Of a DNA stretch of 10,799 bases, positions 1 through 6,082 are shown piece by piece; position 1 is the stretch's first letter, and the number at the start of each line of letters is the position of its first letter. This DNA comes from Actinomycetota bacterium. Lineage in GTDB: Bacteria; Actinomycetota; Acidimicrobiia; Acidimicrobiales; CADCSY01. The notes below the pieces were generated by a model that was given only the letters and a program-made list of their open reading frames with translations, was not told the DNA's origin and made no database searches. The DNA lies in assembly GCA_016178435.1 (NCBI GenBank), contig JACOTK010000154.1, positions 1 through 10,799 of the forward strand, read 5' to 3'. Made by a program: the position numbers and the translations under genes.

Positions 1-107
1 CACCTCATCGCAATGACCAACAACCGACCTGTGGGAGCCCGATGACGGGCGACTGTCACGTCGGGTTCTGCGAGCGCCGGGGGGTGCGATTCCCCCCGGC
101 TACTCAC
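1..107 (+). mobile_element. Group II intron, 3' end only (domains V and VI)
   Basis: This is the catalytic tail of a self-splicing retroelement; the rest, including any reverse transcriptase/maturase gene, lies off the left edge. Domain V is 35-68, exactly 34 nt. Bases 35-42 pair with 61-68 (one G.T), T43 wobbles with G60, A58-C59 form the two-base bulge, and 44-48 pair with 53-57 around a GCGA (GNRA) tetraloop at 49-52. The AGC catalytic triad is at 36-38. Domain VI follows: GAG 72-74 pairs with CTC 103-105, and a 9-bp GC stem joins 76-84 to 92-100 around a 7-nt loop. A102 is left bulged as the likely branch-point adenosine. The intron should end in AC at about 107; this junction is uncertain by a few bases. 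The GTTCTG-GAG-stem-CTACTC layout resembles bacterial class C introns, which is a family-level judgement. No complete maturase C-terminus can be recognised in bases 1-34. Confidence 0.8.
35..68 (+). ncRNA. Group II intron domain V (catalytic hairpin)
   Basis: This 34-nt hairpin carries the AGC triad, a GNRA loop and the AC two-base bulge in their usual places. All stem positions pair as Watson-Crick or G.U. It is the most conserved part of group II introns and is the main evidence for the mobile element at the left edge. Confidence 0.82.
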
Positions 108-180
108 CAGGTCACCCTGCGAGAACGACACGACTCGTTTCACCAGTCTTCGCCTGGCGAAACACCGCCTGTATCCAATG

Positions 181-205
181 GAGCCCCACCTATCCGCTGG
201 GGCTC
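181..205 (-). terminator. Candidate terminator hairpin downstream of valS
   Basis: GAGCCCC at 181-187 is perfectly complementary to GGGGCTC at 199-205, with an 11-nt loop. It lies about 80 bp past the valS stop, in an otherwise non-coding stretch. There is no T-tract after it on either strand, so it is at best a non-canonical terminator of the sort common in high-GC actinobacteria. It could act in either direction and separate valS from the intron. Confidence 0.45.
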
Positions 206-219
206 TGAGTCGTCCCCGA

Positions 220-239
220 GGCGACGTCGGGCCGTCGCC
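220..239 (-). terminator. Second candidate terminator hairpin after valS
   Basis: GGCGACG at 220-226 pairs perfectly with CGTCGCC at 233-239 around a 6-nt loop, starting 45 bp after the valS stop codon. A smaller GGGC-TTCG-GCCC hairpin is at 251-262, between this one and valS. There is no run of T. Position and stem strength suggest a role in ending the valS transcript, but high GC content alone produces many such stems. Confidence 0.4.
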
Positions 240-284
240 GTGCCGGGACAGGGCTTCGGCCCGGGCGAATCGGATGTGGGCGCG

Positions 285-2894
285 TCAGCCTTCCACGGCC
301 TGAGCTCCTGCGCCGGGCTCGTCCTCGTTCGCCAGGGTGACGCTCACGCCAAGCGCTTCGTCGGAGACGGCCCTGCAGCGGATCTCGGCGATGCGGCCTG
401 CCTCGCAGAGGTCGGTCTCGCCGAGTCGCAGGGCATCGAGCATCGCGGATGATCCGGTGATCTCCACGCGGGACACCTCGGTGCGCAGGGAACGTTTCGC
501 CGTCGTCTTTGCCTTCCGCACCTCGCCCAGCACGGCGGTCGCGATGTCGAGGACCTCGGGGTGGAAGTCGCCGGCGATCAACCGCAGTGTCGCCGCATCG
601 GGCCACGGAGCCCGATGGATGGAGCCGTCGGTCGCTTCATGCCACCAGGACCAGATCTCCTCGGTCGCAAAGGGGAGAAAGGGAGCGAACAGGCGGAGTT
701 GCACCGACAGGGCAAGACGCAGGGAGGCCTGTGCCGACGCAGCCCGTTCCGGGCCCACCGTCCCGTATGCCCGACCCTTGACGAGCTCGAGCACGTCATC
801 GCAGAACGACCAGAAGAAGGCCTCGGTGCGTTCGAGGGAGCGGGCGTAATCGTGGCCTTCGAATGCCTTCGTCGCTTCGTCGACAAGGTCTGCCAAGCGA
901 CCCAGCATGGCCCGGTCGATGGGTTCGGTGACGACTTCGGCCGGGTCCGCTCCGTCGAGGTCCTCACCGAGCCCGAGCACGAACTTCGACGCGTTGAGAA
1001 GCTTGATGGCCAGGCGCCTGCCGACTTTCATCTGGCCTTCGTCGAAGGCGGTGTCGGTACCCGGACGTCCACTCGCGGCCCAGTAGCGCACGGCATCGGA
1101 GCCGTATTGCTCGAGCAGGCCCATCGGGGTGACGACGTTGCCCTTGGACTTCGACATCTTCTTGCGATCGGGGTCGAGCACCCAGCCGGAGATCCCGGCG
1201 TCATGCCAGGGAAGGCTGCCGTGTTCCAGGTGGCTGCGGACCACCGTTGAGAACAGCCACGTGCGAATGATCTCGTGTGCCTGGGGACGAAGGTCCATCG
1301 GAAAGACCCGGTTGAACAGGTCGGTGTCGTCCTCCCACGCGCCGGCGATCTGCGGGGTCAACGATGAGGTCGCCCAGGTGTCCATCACGTCGGGGTCGCC
1401 GATGAACCCCCCGGGCTTTCCTCGCCGGTCCTCGGTCCAGCCCTCGGGCGCATCGCTCGAGGGGTCGACGGGAAGGCGTTCCTCGCTCGGGGTGATCGGG
1501 TGGTCGTAGTCGACGCCGCCTTCGGCGTCGACGGGATACCACAACGGGAACGGCACACCGAAGAAGCGTTGACGGCTGACCAGCCAGTCGCCGTTGAGCC
1601 CGGCGACCCAGCTCCGGTAGCGAGCCTTCATGTAGGGCGGGTGCCAGGTCAGCTCGTCACCTCGGCTCAACAGCTCGTCACGGAGTCTCTCGCCCCGGCC
1701 ACCGTTTCGGATGTACCACTGCCGGCTGGTGACGATCTCGAGAGGGCGGTCGCCCTTCTCGAAGAACTTCACGGGGTGCGTGATCGGCCGGGGGTCGCCC
1801 TCCATGTCGCCCGATTCACCCAGGAGCTCGACCACCCGTTTCCGGGCCTGCTTCACGCTCTTCCCGGCGATCTCCCCCCATGCCTCGGTTCCTGTCGGGA
1901 TGTCGGCCAACCATGGCGGGGTTGATGTGAGAAGCCGTCCGTCGCGCTGCACGATGGCCCGCACCCCCAGGTTCAGCTCGCGCCACCAGGTCACGTCGGT
2001 GGTGTCGCCGAAGGTGCAGATCATGGCGATGCCAGAGCCCTTCTCGGGGTCGGCGAGCTCATGGGCCAGGACGGGGACGGTCACGCCGAAGAGCGGCGTG
2101 CGAACCTCGGCGCCGAACAGCGGCTGGTAGCGAGGGTCATCCGGATGGGCGACAAGGGCCACACAGGCCGCAAGCAACTCGGGGCGGGTGGTCTCGATGA
2201 AGATCGGCTCGTTGTCGGTGGTCCGGCGGAAGGCGAGTCGGTGATAGGCGCCGGGTTGCTCACGGTCCTCGAGCTCGGCCTGGGCGACGGCCGTGCCGAA
2301 GTCGATGTCCCAAAGCGTGGGGGCTTCCGCCTGGTAGGCCTCGCCGCGGGCGAGGTTGCGCAGGAACGCTCGCTGTGCGACCCGCTGGGCTCGTTCGCCG
2401 ATGGTCTCGTAGGTCATGGCCCAGTCGACCGACAGGCCGAGGTGCTTCCACAGCGCTTCGAAAGCCTTCTCGTCCTCGACGGTCAGTTCATGGCACAGCT
2501 CGATGAAGTTGCGCCGCGAGATCGAGACCTGGTCGTTGCCCGGCGTCTCCGGCGGGACGAACGAAGGGTCGTAGGGGAGGGAGGGGTCGCAGCGAACCCC
2601 GAAGTAGTTCTGCACCCGGCGCTCCGTGGGCAGGCCGTTGTCATCCCAGCCCATGGGATAGAAGACGGCCTTGCCACGCATGCGTTGGTAGCGGGCGATG
2701 GTGTCGGTGTGGGTGTACGAGAAGACGTGCCCGACATGCAGGGAGCCGCTGACCGTGGGTGGTGGCGTGTCGATCGCGTAGACCTCGTCGCGGGGTCTCG
2801 ATCGATCGAATTTGTAGGTGTCGTGAGCTTCCCAGTGGGAGGCCCAACGTTGTTCGATGCCCTCGAGGGAGGGCTTTGCGGGTACGACGGCCAT
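285..2894 (-). CDS. valS: Valine--tRNA ligase (type 2)
   Basis: This cytoplasmic class I aminoacyl-tRNA synthetase charges tRNA-Val with valine and edits mischarged threonine. The protein is 869 aa. The HIGH signature is HVGH at residues 53-56, within TPPPTVSGSLHVGHVFSY, and the KMSKS loop is intact at 579-583. The stretch GWDDNGLPTERRVQNYFGVR near residue 85 is typical of valyl enzymes. The editing (CP1) domain lies roughly between residues 190 and 350, and the tRNA-binding helical domain begins near residue 657. The protein ends soon after that domain with an acidic, Ala/Gly-rich tail and lacks the long C-terminal coiled coil of the E. coli enzyme, which points to the shorter type 2 group. 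The ATG at 2894 is preceded by GAGG only 2-3 nt away, so its Shine-Dalgarno sequence is poor. The gene is transcribed alone, divergent from the importer operon. Confidence 0.96.
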   Translation of the reverse strand: MAVVPAKPSLEGIEQRWASHWEAHDTYKFDRSRPRDEVYAIDTPPPTVSGSLHVGHVFSYTHTDTIARYQRMRGKAVFYPMGWDDNGLPTERRVQNYFGVRCDPSLPYDPSFVPPETPGNDQVSISRRNFIELCHELTVEDEKAFEALWKHLGLSVDWAMTYETIGERAQRVAQRAFLRNLARGEAYQAEAPTLWDIDFGTAVAQAELEDREQPGAYHRLAFRRTTDNEPIFIETTRPELLAACVALVAHPDDPRYQPLFGAEVRTPLFGVTVPVLAHELADPEKGSGIAMICTFGDTTDVTWWRELNLGVRAIVQRDGRLLTSTPPWLADIPTGTEAWGEIAGKSVKQARKRVVELLGESGDMEGDPRPITHPVKFFEKGDRPLEIVTSRQWYIRNGGRGERLRDELLSRGDELTWHPPYMKARYRSWVAGLNGDWLVSRQRFFGVPFPLWYPVDAEGGVDYDHPITPSEERLPVDPSSDAPEGWTEDRRGKPGGFIGDPDVMDTWATSSLTPQIAGAWEDDTDLFNRVFPMDLRPQAHEIIRTWLFSTVVRSHLEHGSLPWHDAGISGWVLDPDRKKMSKSKGNVVTPMGLLEQYGSDAVRYWAASGRPGTDTAFDEGQMKVGRRLAIKLLNASKFVLGLGEDLDGADPAEVVTEPIDRAMLGRLADLVDEATKAFEGHDYARSLERTEAFFWSFCDDVLELVKGRAYGTVGPERAASAQASLRLALSVQLRLFAPFLPFATEEIWSWWHEATDGSIHRAPWPDAATLRLIAGDFHPEVLDIATAVLGEVRKAKTTAKRSLRTEVSRVEITGSSAMLDALRLGETDLCEAGRIAEIRCRAVSDEALGVSVTLANEDEPGAGAQAVEG

Positions 2895-2949
2895 TGCCTC
2901 ACGCTAGTGGGTCGGCATCGGGAGCCATGCCCGGAGGGACGGTGGGGAA

Positions 2950-2978
2950 GTCCTACGCATTTCTTGCAGAAATGTCAA
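2950..2978 (-). promoter_or_regulatory. valS promoter (TTGACA-N17-TAGGAC)
   Basis: Read on the minus strand, a perfect -35 box TTGACA (2978-2973) is followed by a 17-bp spacer and a -10-like TAGGAC (2955-2950). The -10 keeps the T, A and A at positions 1, 2 and 5. Transcription would begin near 2943, giving a 5' leader of about 50 nt before the valS ATG. I see no T-box or other long leader structure in that short space. Confidence 0.6.
2958..2974. promoter_or_regulatory. Perfect palindrome inside the valS promoter spacer
   Basis: CATTTCT at 2958-2964 and AGAAATG at 2968-2974 are perfect inverted repeats around TGC, in a locally AT-rich patch. The site fills the spacer between the -35 and -10 boxes of valS and touches the -35. 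This is a classic place for a dimeric repressor. It is also about 115 bp upstream of the importer start, so a shared operator is possible. The cognate regulator is unknown. Confidence 0.45.
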
Positions 2979-2991
2979 CGCAGCGTGAACG
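2974..2991 (+). promoter_or_regulatory. Direct repeat GTSAACG with an 11-bp period
   Basis: GTCAACG at 2974-2980 and GTGAACG at 2985-2991 match at 6 of 7 positions and are one helical turn apart. A looser copy, GGGAACG, is at 3006-3012, about two turns on. Repeats of about 7 bp with an 11-bp period are how OmpR-type regulators such as PhoP and GlnR bind in actinobacteria, and GlnR control would suit a nitrogen importer. The match to either consensus is imperfect, and the first copy overlaps the valS -35 box. Confidence 0.3.
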
Positions 2992-3043
2992 GCGGCTCGC
3001 CTCCAGGGAACGGTTGGTGTGTTTCGCCCGACACCTGTTCTTG

Positions 3044-3078
3044 ACGAAGCCGAAACTCCCAGGCCAATTGGGCTTCGT
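3044..3078 (+). promoter_or_regulatory. Inverted repeat just upstream of the importer start
   Basis: ACGAAGCC at 3044-3051 is perfectly complementary to GGCTTCGT at 3071-3078. The 19-bp interval contains the small palindrome CCAATTGG (3064-3071). If transcribed, it would form an 8-bp hairpin ending 12 nt before the ATG. If transcription starts at the ATG, it would instead be a DNA operator covering the promoter. Its last base is also the first base of the -10-like TACGGT (3078-3083). Confidence 0.35.
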
Positions 3079-3083
3079 ACGGT
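3078..3083 (+). promoter_or_regulatory. Candidate -10 box for a leaderless importer transcript
   Basis: TACGGT fits the actinobacterial TANNNT -10 pattern. Its last base is 7 nt before the A of the ATG at 3091, which would put the transcription start on the start codon. No Shine-Dalgarno sequence lies between 3079 and 3090, and no clear -35 is visible. Leaderless transcripts are common in actinobacteria, so the proposal is reasonable but unproven. Confidence 0.3.
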
Positions 3084-3090
3084 GTCCCTC

Positions 3091-4344
3091 ATGGATAGAC
3101 GTGCATTCTTTCGTGTGGCCGGAGCCGCTGCTGCGGTTCCCGTCCTTGGTTCAGCCCTTGCCGCGTGCGGCGACGACAAGAAGGAGACGGCAGCGGTCGA
3201 CGCGAAGGCATCGACGACCACCAAGCCCAAGGGTCCGCTTCGCAAGGTCAAGCTGGGCTTCATCGCGCTGACCGACTGCGCCTCGTTGGTCATGGCCAAG
3301 GAGCTGGGCTACTTCGAGCAGCGCGGTCTCGATGTGACACTGGAGAAGCAGGCCTCGTGGCCCGCCACCCGGGACAACCTGCTGATCGGCGCCATCGACG
3401 GGGCCCATTGCCTCTCGAGCATGCCGTATTCGGTGGCCACCAAGATCGGCGGCGACGGTTCACAGGCGCTGAAGATCGCCATGATCCTCAACAACAACGG
3501 ACAGGCGATCACCCTCAACAAGGAGTTCGCATCCGTTGGCTACGGTGATCTCGCCAAGGCGAAGGCTGCGCTCGAGTCGAAGTCACCGACGCTGGCGATG
3601 ACCTTTCCCGGCGGAACCCACGACACCTGGCTTCGCTACTGGCTGAAGGCAACCAAGGCCGAGAACCTGGCGGACATCAAGATCATCCCCATCCCGCCGC
3701 CGCAGATGGTTGCCAACATGACCGCAGGCGCCATGGACGGTTACTGCGTCGGCGAGCCGTGGAACGCCGTGGCCGTCGCCCAGGGCATCGGGTTCACCCA
3801 TCTCACGACTCAGGATCTCTGGCAGCATCACCCCGAGAAGGCGTTGGTCGTCAACGAAGGCTTTGCAACCAAGCAGCCGGCGGTGTTGAAGGACCTCATG
3901 GGCGCCGTCCTCGAAGCGAGCAAGTGGTTGGACGAGCCGAAGAACCGGGCCAAGGCAGCCGCGGCGATCGGGGCTGCCCAGTACGTGAACGCTCCTGCTG
4001 CGGAGATCCAGGGCCGCATGGAGGGCAAGTACGACCTCGGTCAGAACCTGGGCACCAAGACCTACGTCGAGGACACGATGCGTTTCTACCGCGACGGCTT
4101 GGTCAATGCCCCCATGAAATCGCACGGCCTGTGGTTCATGGCGCAGTACCAGCGTTTCGGGCTTCTCCAGGAGGCGCCGCCCTACCAGCAGATCGTCGAT
4201 TCGATCGTGCTCTCCGACCTCTACGAGGAGGTGGCCAAGGCCGAGGGCATCGACGTCCCCGACGACATGAAGCCTTTCGACGTTCGCCTCGACAAGGTGA
4301 CCTTCGACCCGACCAAGCCCGACGAGGAGGCAAAACGCCCATGA
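3091..4344 (+). CDS. nrtA: NrtA/CmpA-family ABC transporter substrate-binding lipoprotein
   Basis: This is the extracytoplasmic ligand-binding component of an ABC importer, probably for nitrate or a similar small anion. From the ATG at 3091 the protein is 417 aa. The N-terminus MDRRAFFRVAG is a Tat-like twin-arginine signal. It runs into an Ala-rich hydrophobic stretch and a lipobox SALAAC with Cys26 as the lipidated residue, then a charged, Thr-rich linker. The mature part carries NrtA/CmpA hallmarks: a Trp at residue 90 (QASWPATRDN), GGTHDTWLRYWL with His177, and MDGYCVGEPWNA. In cyanobacterial NrtA a Trp and a His at such positions contact the anion; I infer equivalence from memory. An in-frame GTG at 3019 would add 24 residues ahead of the Tat signal and is less likely; a GTG at 3082 adds only three. 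The TGA stop overlaps the permease ATG (ATGA). The exact substrate cannot be read from sequence; nitrite, bicarbonate and cyanate remain possible. Confidence 0.85.
   Translation: MDRRAFFRVAGAAAAVPVLGSALAACGDDKKETAAVDAKASTTTKPKGPLRKVKLGFIALTDCASLVMAKELGYFEQRGLDVTLEKQASWPATRDNLLIGAIDGAHCLSSMPYSVATKIGGDGSQALKIAMILNNNGQAITLNKEFASVGYGDLAKAKAALESKSPTLAMTFPGGTHDTWLRYWLKATKAENLADIKIIPIPPPQMVANMTAGAMDGYCVGEPWNAVAVAQGIGFTHLTTQDLWQHHPEKALVVNEGFATKQPAVLKDLMGAVLEASKWLDEPKNRAKAAAAIGAAQYVNAPAAEIQGRMEGKYDLGQNLGTKTYVEDTMRFYRDGLVNAPMKSHGLWFMAQYQRFGLLQEAPPYQQIVDSIVLSDLYEEVAKAEGIDVPDDMKPFDVRLDKVTFDPTKPDEEAKRP
4324..4330 (+). promoter_or_regulatory. Ribosome binding site fixing the permease start
   Basis: GAGGAGG lies 10 nt before the ATG at 4341. 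The same reading frame is open far upstream (from 3759), so this site and the ATGA overlap decide the true start of the permease gene. Confidence 0.7.
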
Positions 4345-5273
4345 GCACACTGAAGACCCTGACGGACTCGACGGCTGACGGTGAGACGCCGGCCGCACCG
4401 GGGGTCGACCCTCCTGCGCCGTCGGCGTTACCGTTGTCGGACAACGAGGGCCCGGCGGATGAAGGGAGGGGTGAACCCTCTCGCCTCGGAGGCTGGGCGA
4501 GATCCGGGTTGTCCTCCCTTGGCTGGGGTCTCGTCGGAGCGGCCGTCGTGGTTGCGCTCTGGCAGATCGGCGCCACCGTTGCGCCGGGTGTTCCCAAGCC
4601 GGCGGAGAGCTTCGGGAAGTTCTTCGATCTGGTCTCCGACCCGTTTTACGACAACGGCCCCAACGACAAGGGAATCGGGTTGCAGTTGCTGATCTCGCTG
4701 CAGCGGGTGTTCACCGGTTTTGCGATCGCGGCGATGATGGGCGTCCCCCTCGGCCTCGTGATGGGGTCGAGCAGGCGTATGTGGAAGGCCGCAAACCCGA
4801 TCGTGCAGTTCCTGAGACCCGTTTCGCCGCTTGCCTGGTTCCCCATTTGGCTGGTTGCGTTCAAGGACGGAGGCAAGGCGTCGGTGTTCGTGATCTTCAT
4901 CACGGCGTTGTGGCCCACCGTGTTGAACACCGCGGCAGGGGCTGCCGGTATTCCGAGCGATCAGCGCGATGTCGCCCGAGTGTTCCGATTCGGGCGCCTG
5001 GCCTATTTCCGCCACGTGCTGTTGCCCAATGCGTTGCCTTCGATCGTCACCGGGCTCCGACTGTCGATGGGCATCGCATGGATGGTCATCGTCGCGGTCG
5101 AGATGCTTGCGGGCGGTGCGGGCATCGGGTTCTTCGTGTGGGATTCGTACAACGCCTCGAACATGCCCGCCGTCATCGCGTCACTGCTCATCATCGGCGC
5201 TGTGGGGTTCGCTCTCGACGCCTTGTTCATGCGACTGGCGGCAAAGGTCGCCATTGAGGAGGTGAGGTCATGA
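4341..5273 (+). CDS. nrtB: ABC transporter permease, NrtB/SsuC family
   Basis: This integral membrane subunit forms the import channel for the anion delivered by the upstream lipoprotein. It is 310 aa, close to the usual size once its N-terminal extension is allowed for. Residues 1-55 are hydrophilic and rich in Pro, Asp and Glu, so they are predicted to be cytoplasmic and disordered. The first membrane helix is about 60-78, followed by helices near 115-140, 160-175, 180-200, 240-260 and 278-297. The EAA coupling loop, which contacts the ATPase, is at about 207-236 with the typical FRHVLLPNALP ending. SLQRVFTGFAIAAMMGVPLG and SPLAWFPIWL are characteristic of nitrate/sulfonate-type permeases. 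The stop codon overlaps the ATPase start (ATGA), so the three genes are translationally coupled. The substrate assignment rests on the binding protein next door. Confidence 0.88.
   Translation: MSTLKTLTDSTADGETPAAPGVDPPAPSALPLSDNEGPADEGRGEPSRLGGWARSGLSSLGWGLVGAAVVVALWQIGATVAPGVPKPAESFGKFFDLVSDPFYDNGPNDKGIGLQLLISLQRVFTGFAIAAMMGVPLGLVMGSSRRMWKAANPIVQFLRPVSPLAWFPIWLVAFKDGGKASVFVIFITALWPTVLNTAAGAAGIPSDQRDVARVFRFGRLAYFRHVLLPNALPSIVTGLRLSMGIAWMVIVAVEMLAGGAGIGFFVWDSYNASNMPAVIASLLIIGAVGFALDALFMRLAAKVAIEEVRS
5256..5263 (+). promoter_or_regulatory. Strong ribosome binding site for the ATPase gene
   Basis: GAGGAGGT lies 6 nt before the ATG at 5270 and is contained in the last codons of the permease. 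It is the best Shine-Dalgarno match in the window and supports the overlapping ATGA start. Confidence 0.7.
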
Positions 5274-6055
5274 GCCTCGAGATCAAGGGCATCTCCAAGA
5301 CGTTCCACCGCAAGGGCGCCAAGTCCCAACACGTCCTGAGGGGTGTCGATCTGACCGTGGAGACGGGGGAGTTCGTCTCCCTGATCGGTCACTCGGGTTG
5401 TGGAAAATCGACCTTGCTCAACGTCGTCGCAGGCCTGTTGAGCGCCGACCGTGGAACGATCACCCTGGACGGACAACCTGTCACGACCCCCGGGCCCGAT
5501 CGCGCCATGGTCTTTCAGCACTACTCGTTGTTCCCTCGCCTCAGCCTGTTGGCCAATGTGCGTGAGGCGGCGAAGGCGGCTCGTCCGGATCGCACGAAGG
5601 ATCGGCTGGACGAGGTGGTTGAGCGCTACCTGACGGCCGTCGGCCTGTGGGAGCACAAGGACAAGCGTCCCGGGCAGGTTTCGGGTGGCATGGCACAACG
5701 TGCTGCGGTGGCGAGGGCCTTTGCCGTCGAGCCGAAGGTGTTGTTGCTCGATGAGCCCTTCGGTGCGCTCGATGCACTCACCCGAGCCCGCCTGCAGGCG
5801 CAGTTGGTCGAGCTCTGGCAAGGCGAGAGCACGACCGAGACCGTCTTGATGGTGACCCACGGCATCGATGAGGCCACCCTGTTGGCCGATCGCATCGTGG
5901 TCATGGCCAACCCGCCGGACCCCTCGATCATCGACGTCATCCCCGTCGAGATCGCCCGTCCCCGTGATCGGGTAACGGTTGTCGACGAGCCCGCCTTCCG
6001 CGAGGTCCAGGCCCGACTGCTTCGCCTCCTCACCGACGGTCTCCAGGCGGCCTGA
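5270..6055 (+). CDS. nrtD: ABC transporter ATP-binding protein, NrtD/SsuB family
   Basis: This cytoplasmic ATPase drives the importer. The protein is 261 aa, a single nucleotide-binding domain. It has Walker A GHSGCGKST at 40-48, the Q-loop Gln at 83 (VFQHYSLFP), the signature VSGGMAQR at 137-144, Walker B VLLLDEP at 157-163 and the switch His at 197 (MVTHG). All catalytic residues are present. The signature has V and M where LSGGQ is the textbook form, a change often seen in the nitrate/sulfonate/taurine group. There is no C-terminal NrtA-like domain, so it resembles NrtD rather than the two-domain NrtC of cyanobacteria. It is the last gene of the operon and converges on the toxin gene 18 bp away. 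Confidence 0.9.
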   Translation: MSLEIKGISKTFHRKGAKSQHVLRGVDLTVETGEFVSLIGHSGCGKSTLLNVVAGLLSADRGTITLDGQPVTTPGPDRAMVFQHYSLFPRLSLLANVREAAKAARPDRTKDRLDEVVERYLTAVGLWEHKDKRPGQVSGGMAQRAAVARAFAVEPKVLLLDEPFGALDALTRARLQAQLVELWQGESTTETVLMVTHGIDEATLLADRIVVMANPPDPSIIDVIPVEIARPRDRVTVVDEPAFREVQARLLRLLTDGLQAA

Positions 6056-6082
6056 CCCTCGCTCGGGCGGGTCTCACGAGGG
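6056..6082. terminator. Possible bidirectional terminator between convergent genes
   Basis: CCCTCG at 6056-6061, directly after the ATPase stop, is complementary to CGAGGG at 6077-6082, inside the last codons of the toxin gene. The loop is 15 nt. There is no T-tract. The location between convergent stops fits a shared terminator, but a 6-bp GC stem is weak evidence. Confidence 0.3.

Noticed and set aside
31..109. A tRNA-like reading of the left edge: GTGGG pairing with CTCAC, a T-arm-like stem with loop TGCGATT, and CCA at 107-109.
   Set aside because: The loop lacks the invariant TTC, CCA is at the wrong distance from the T-like stem, the acceptor pairing is incomplete, and no D or anticodon arm fits. 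Group II domains V and VI explain every stem.
3011..3041. GGTGT...ACACC inverted repeat near 3017-3035 as an operator.
   Set aside because: The arms are only 5 bp around a 10-bp gap, which is expected by chance in this sequence.
2061..3044. Long + strand open frame antisense to valS (also smaller ones over 561-1250).
   Set aside because: These are GC-driven shadows of valS codons with no recognisable domain, and valS itself has full catalytic motifs.
3041..3069. TTGACG at 3041-3046 with CCAATT at 3064-3069 as an importer promoter.
   Set aside because: The -10 box lacks the first T and second A that matter most; the TACGGT box is a better fit.
3019..3090. GTG start at 3019 for the binding protein, adding 24 residues.
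   Set aside because: It would place a polar extension before the Tat signal. The signal starts naturally at the ATG at 3091. Kept only as an alternative.
3759..4340. Upstream extension of the permease reading frame inside the binding-protein gene.
   Set aside because: The translation is Arg/Gly-rich and shadow-like. The ribosome site at 4324-4330 and the ATGA overlap set the real start at 4341.
3583..4398. Minus-strand open frame opposite the binding-protein gene.
   Set aside because: Its translation is low-complexity shadow sequence, and the + strand product is clearly a conserved protein.
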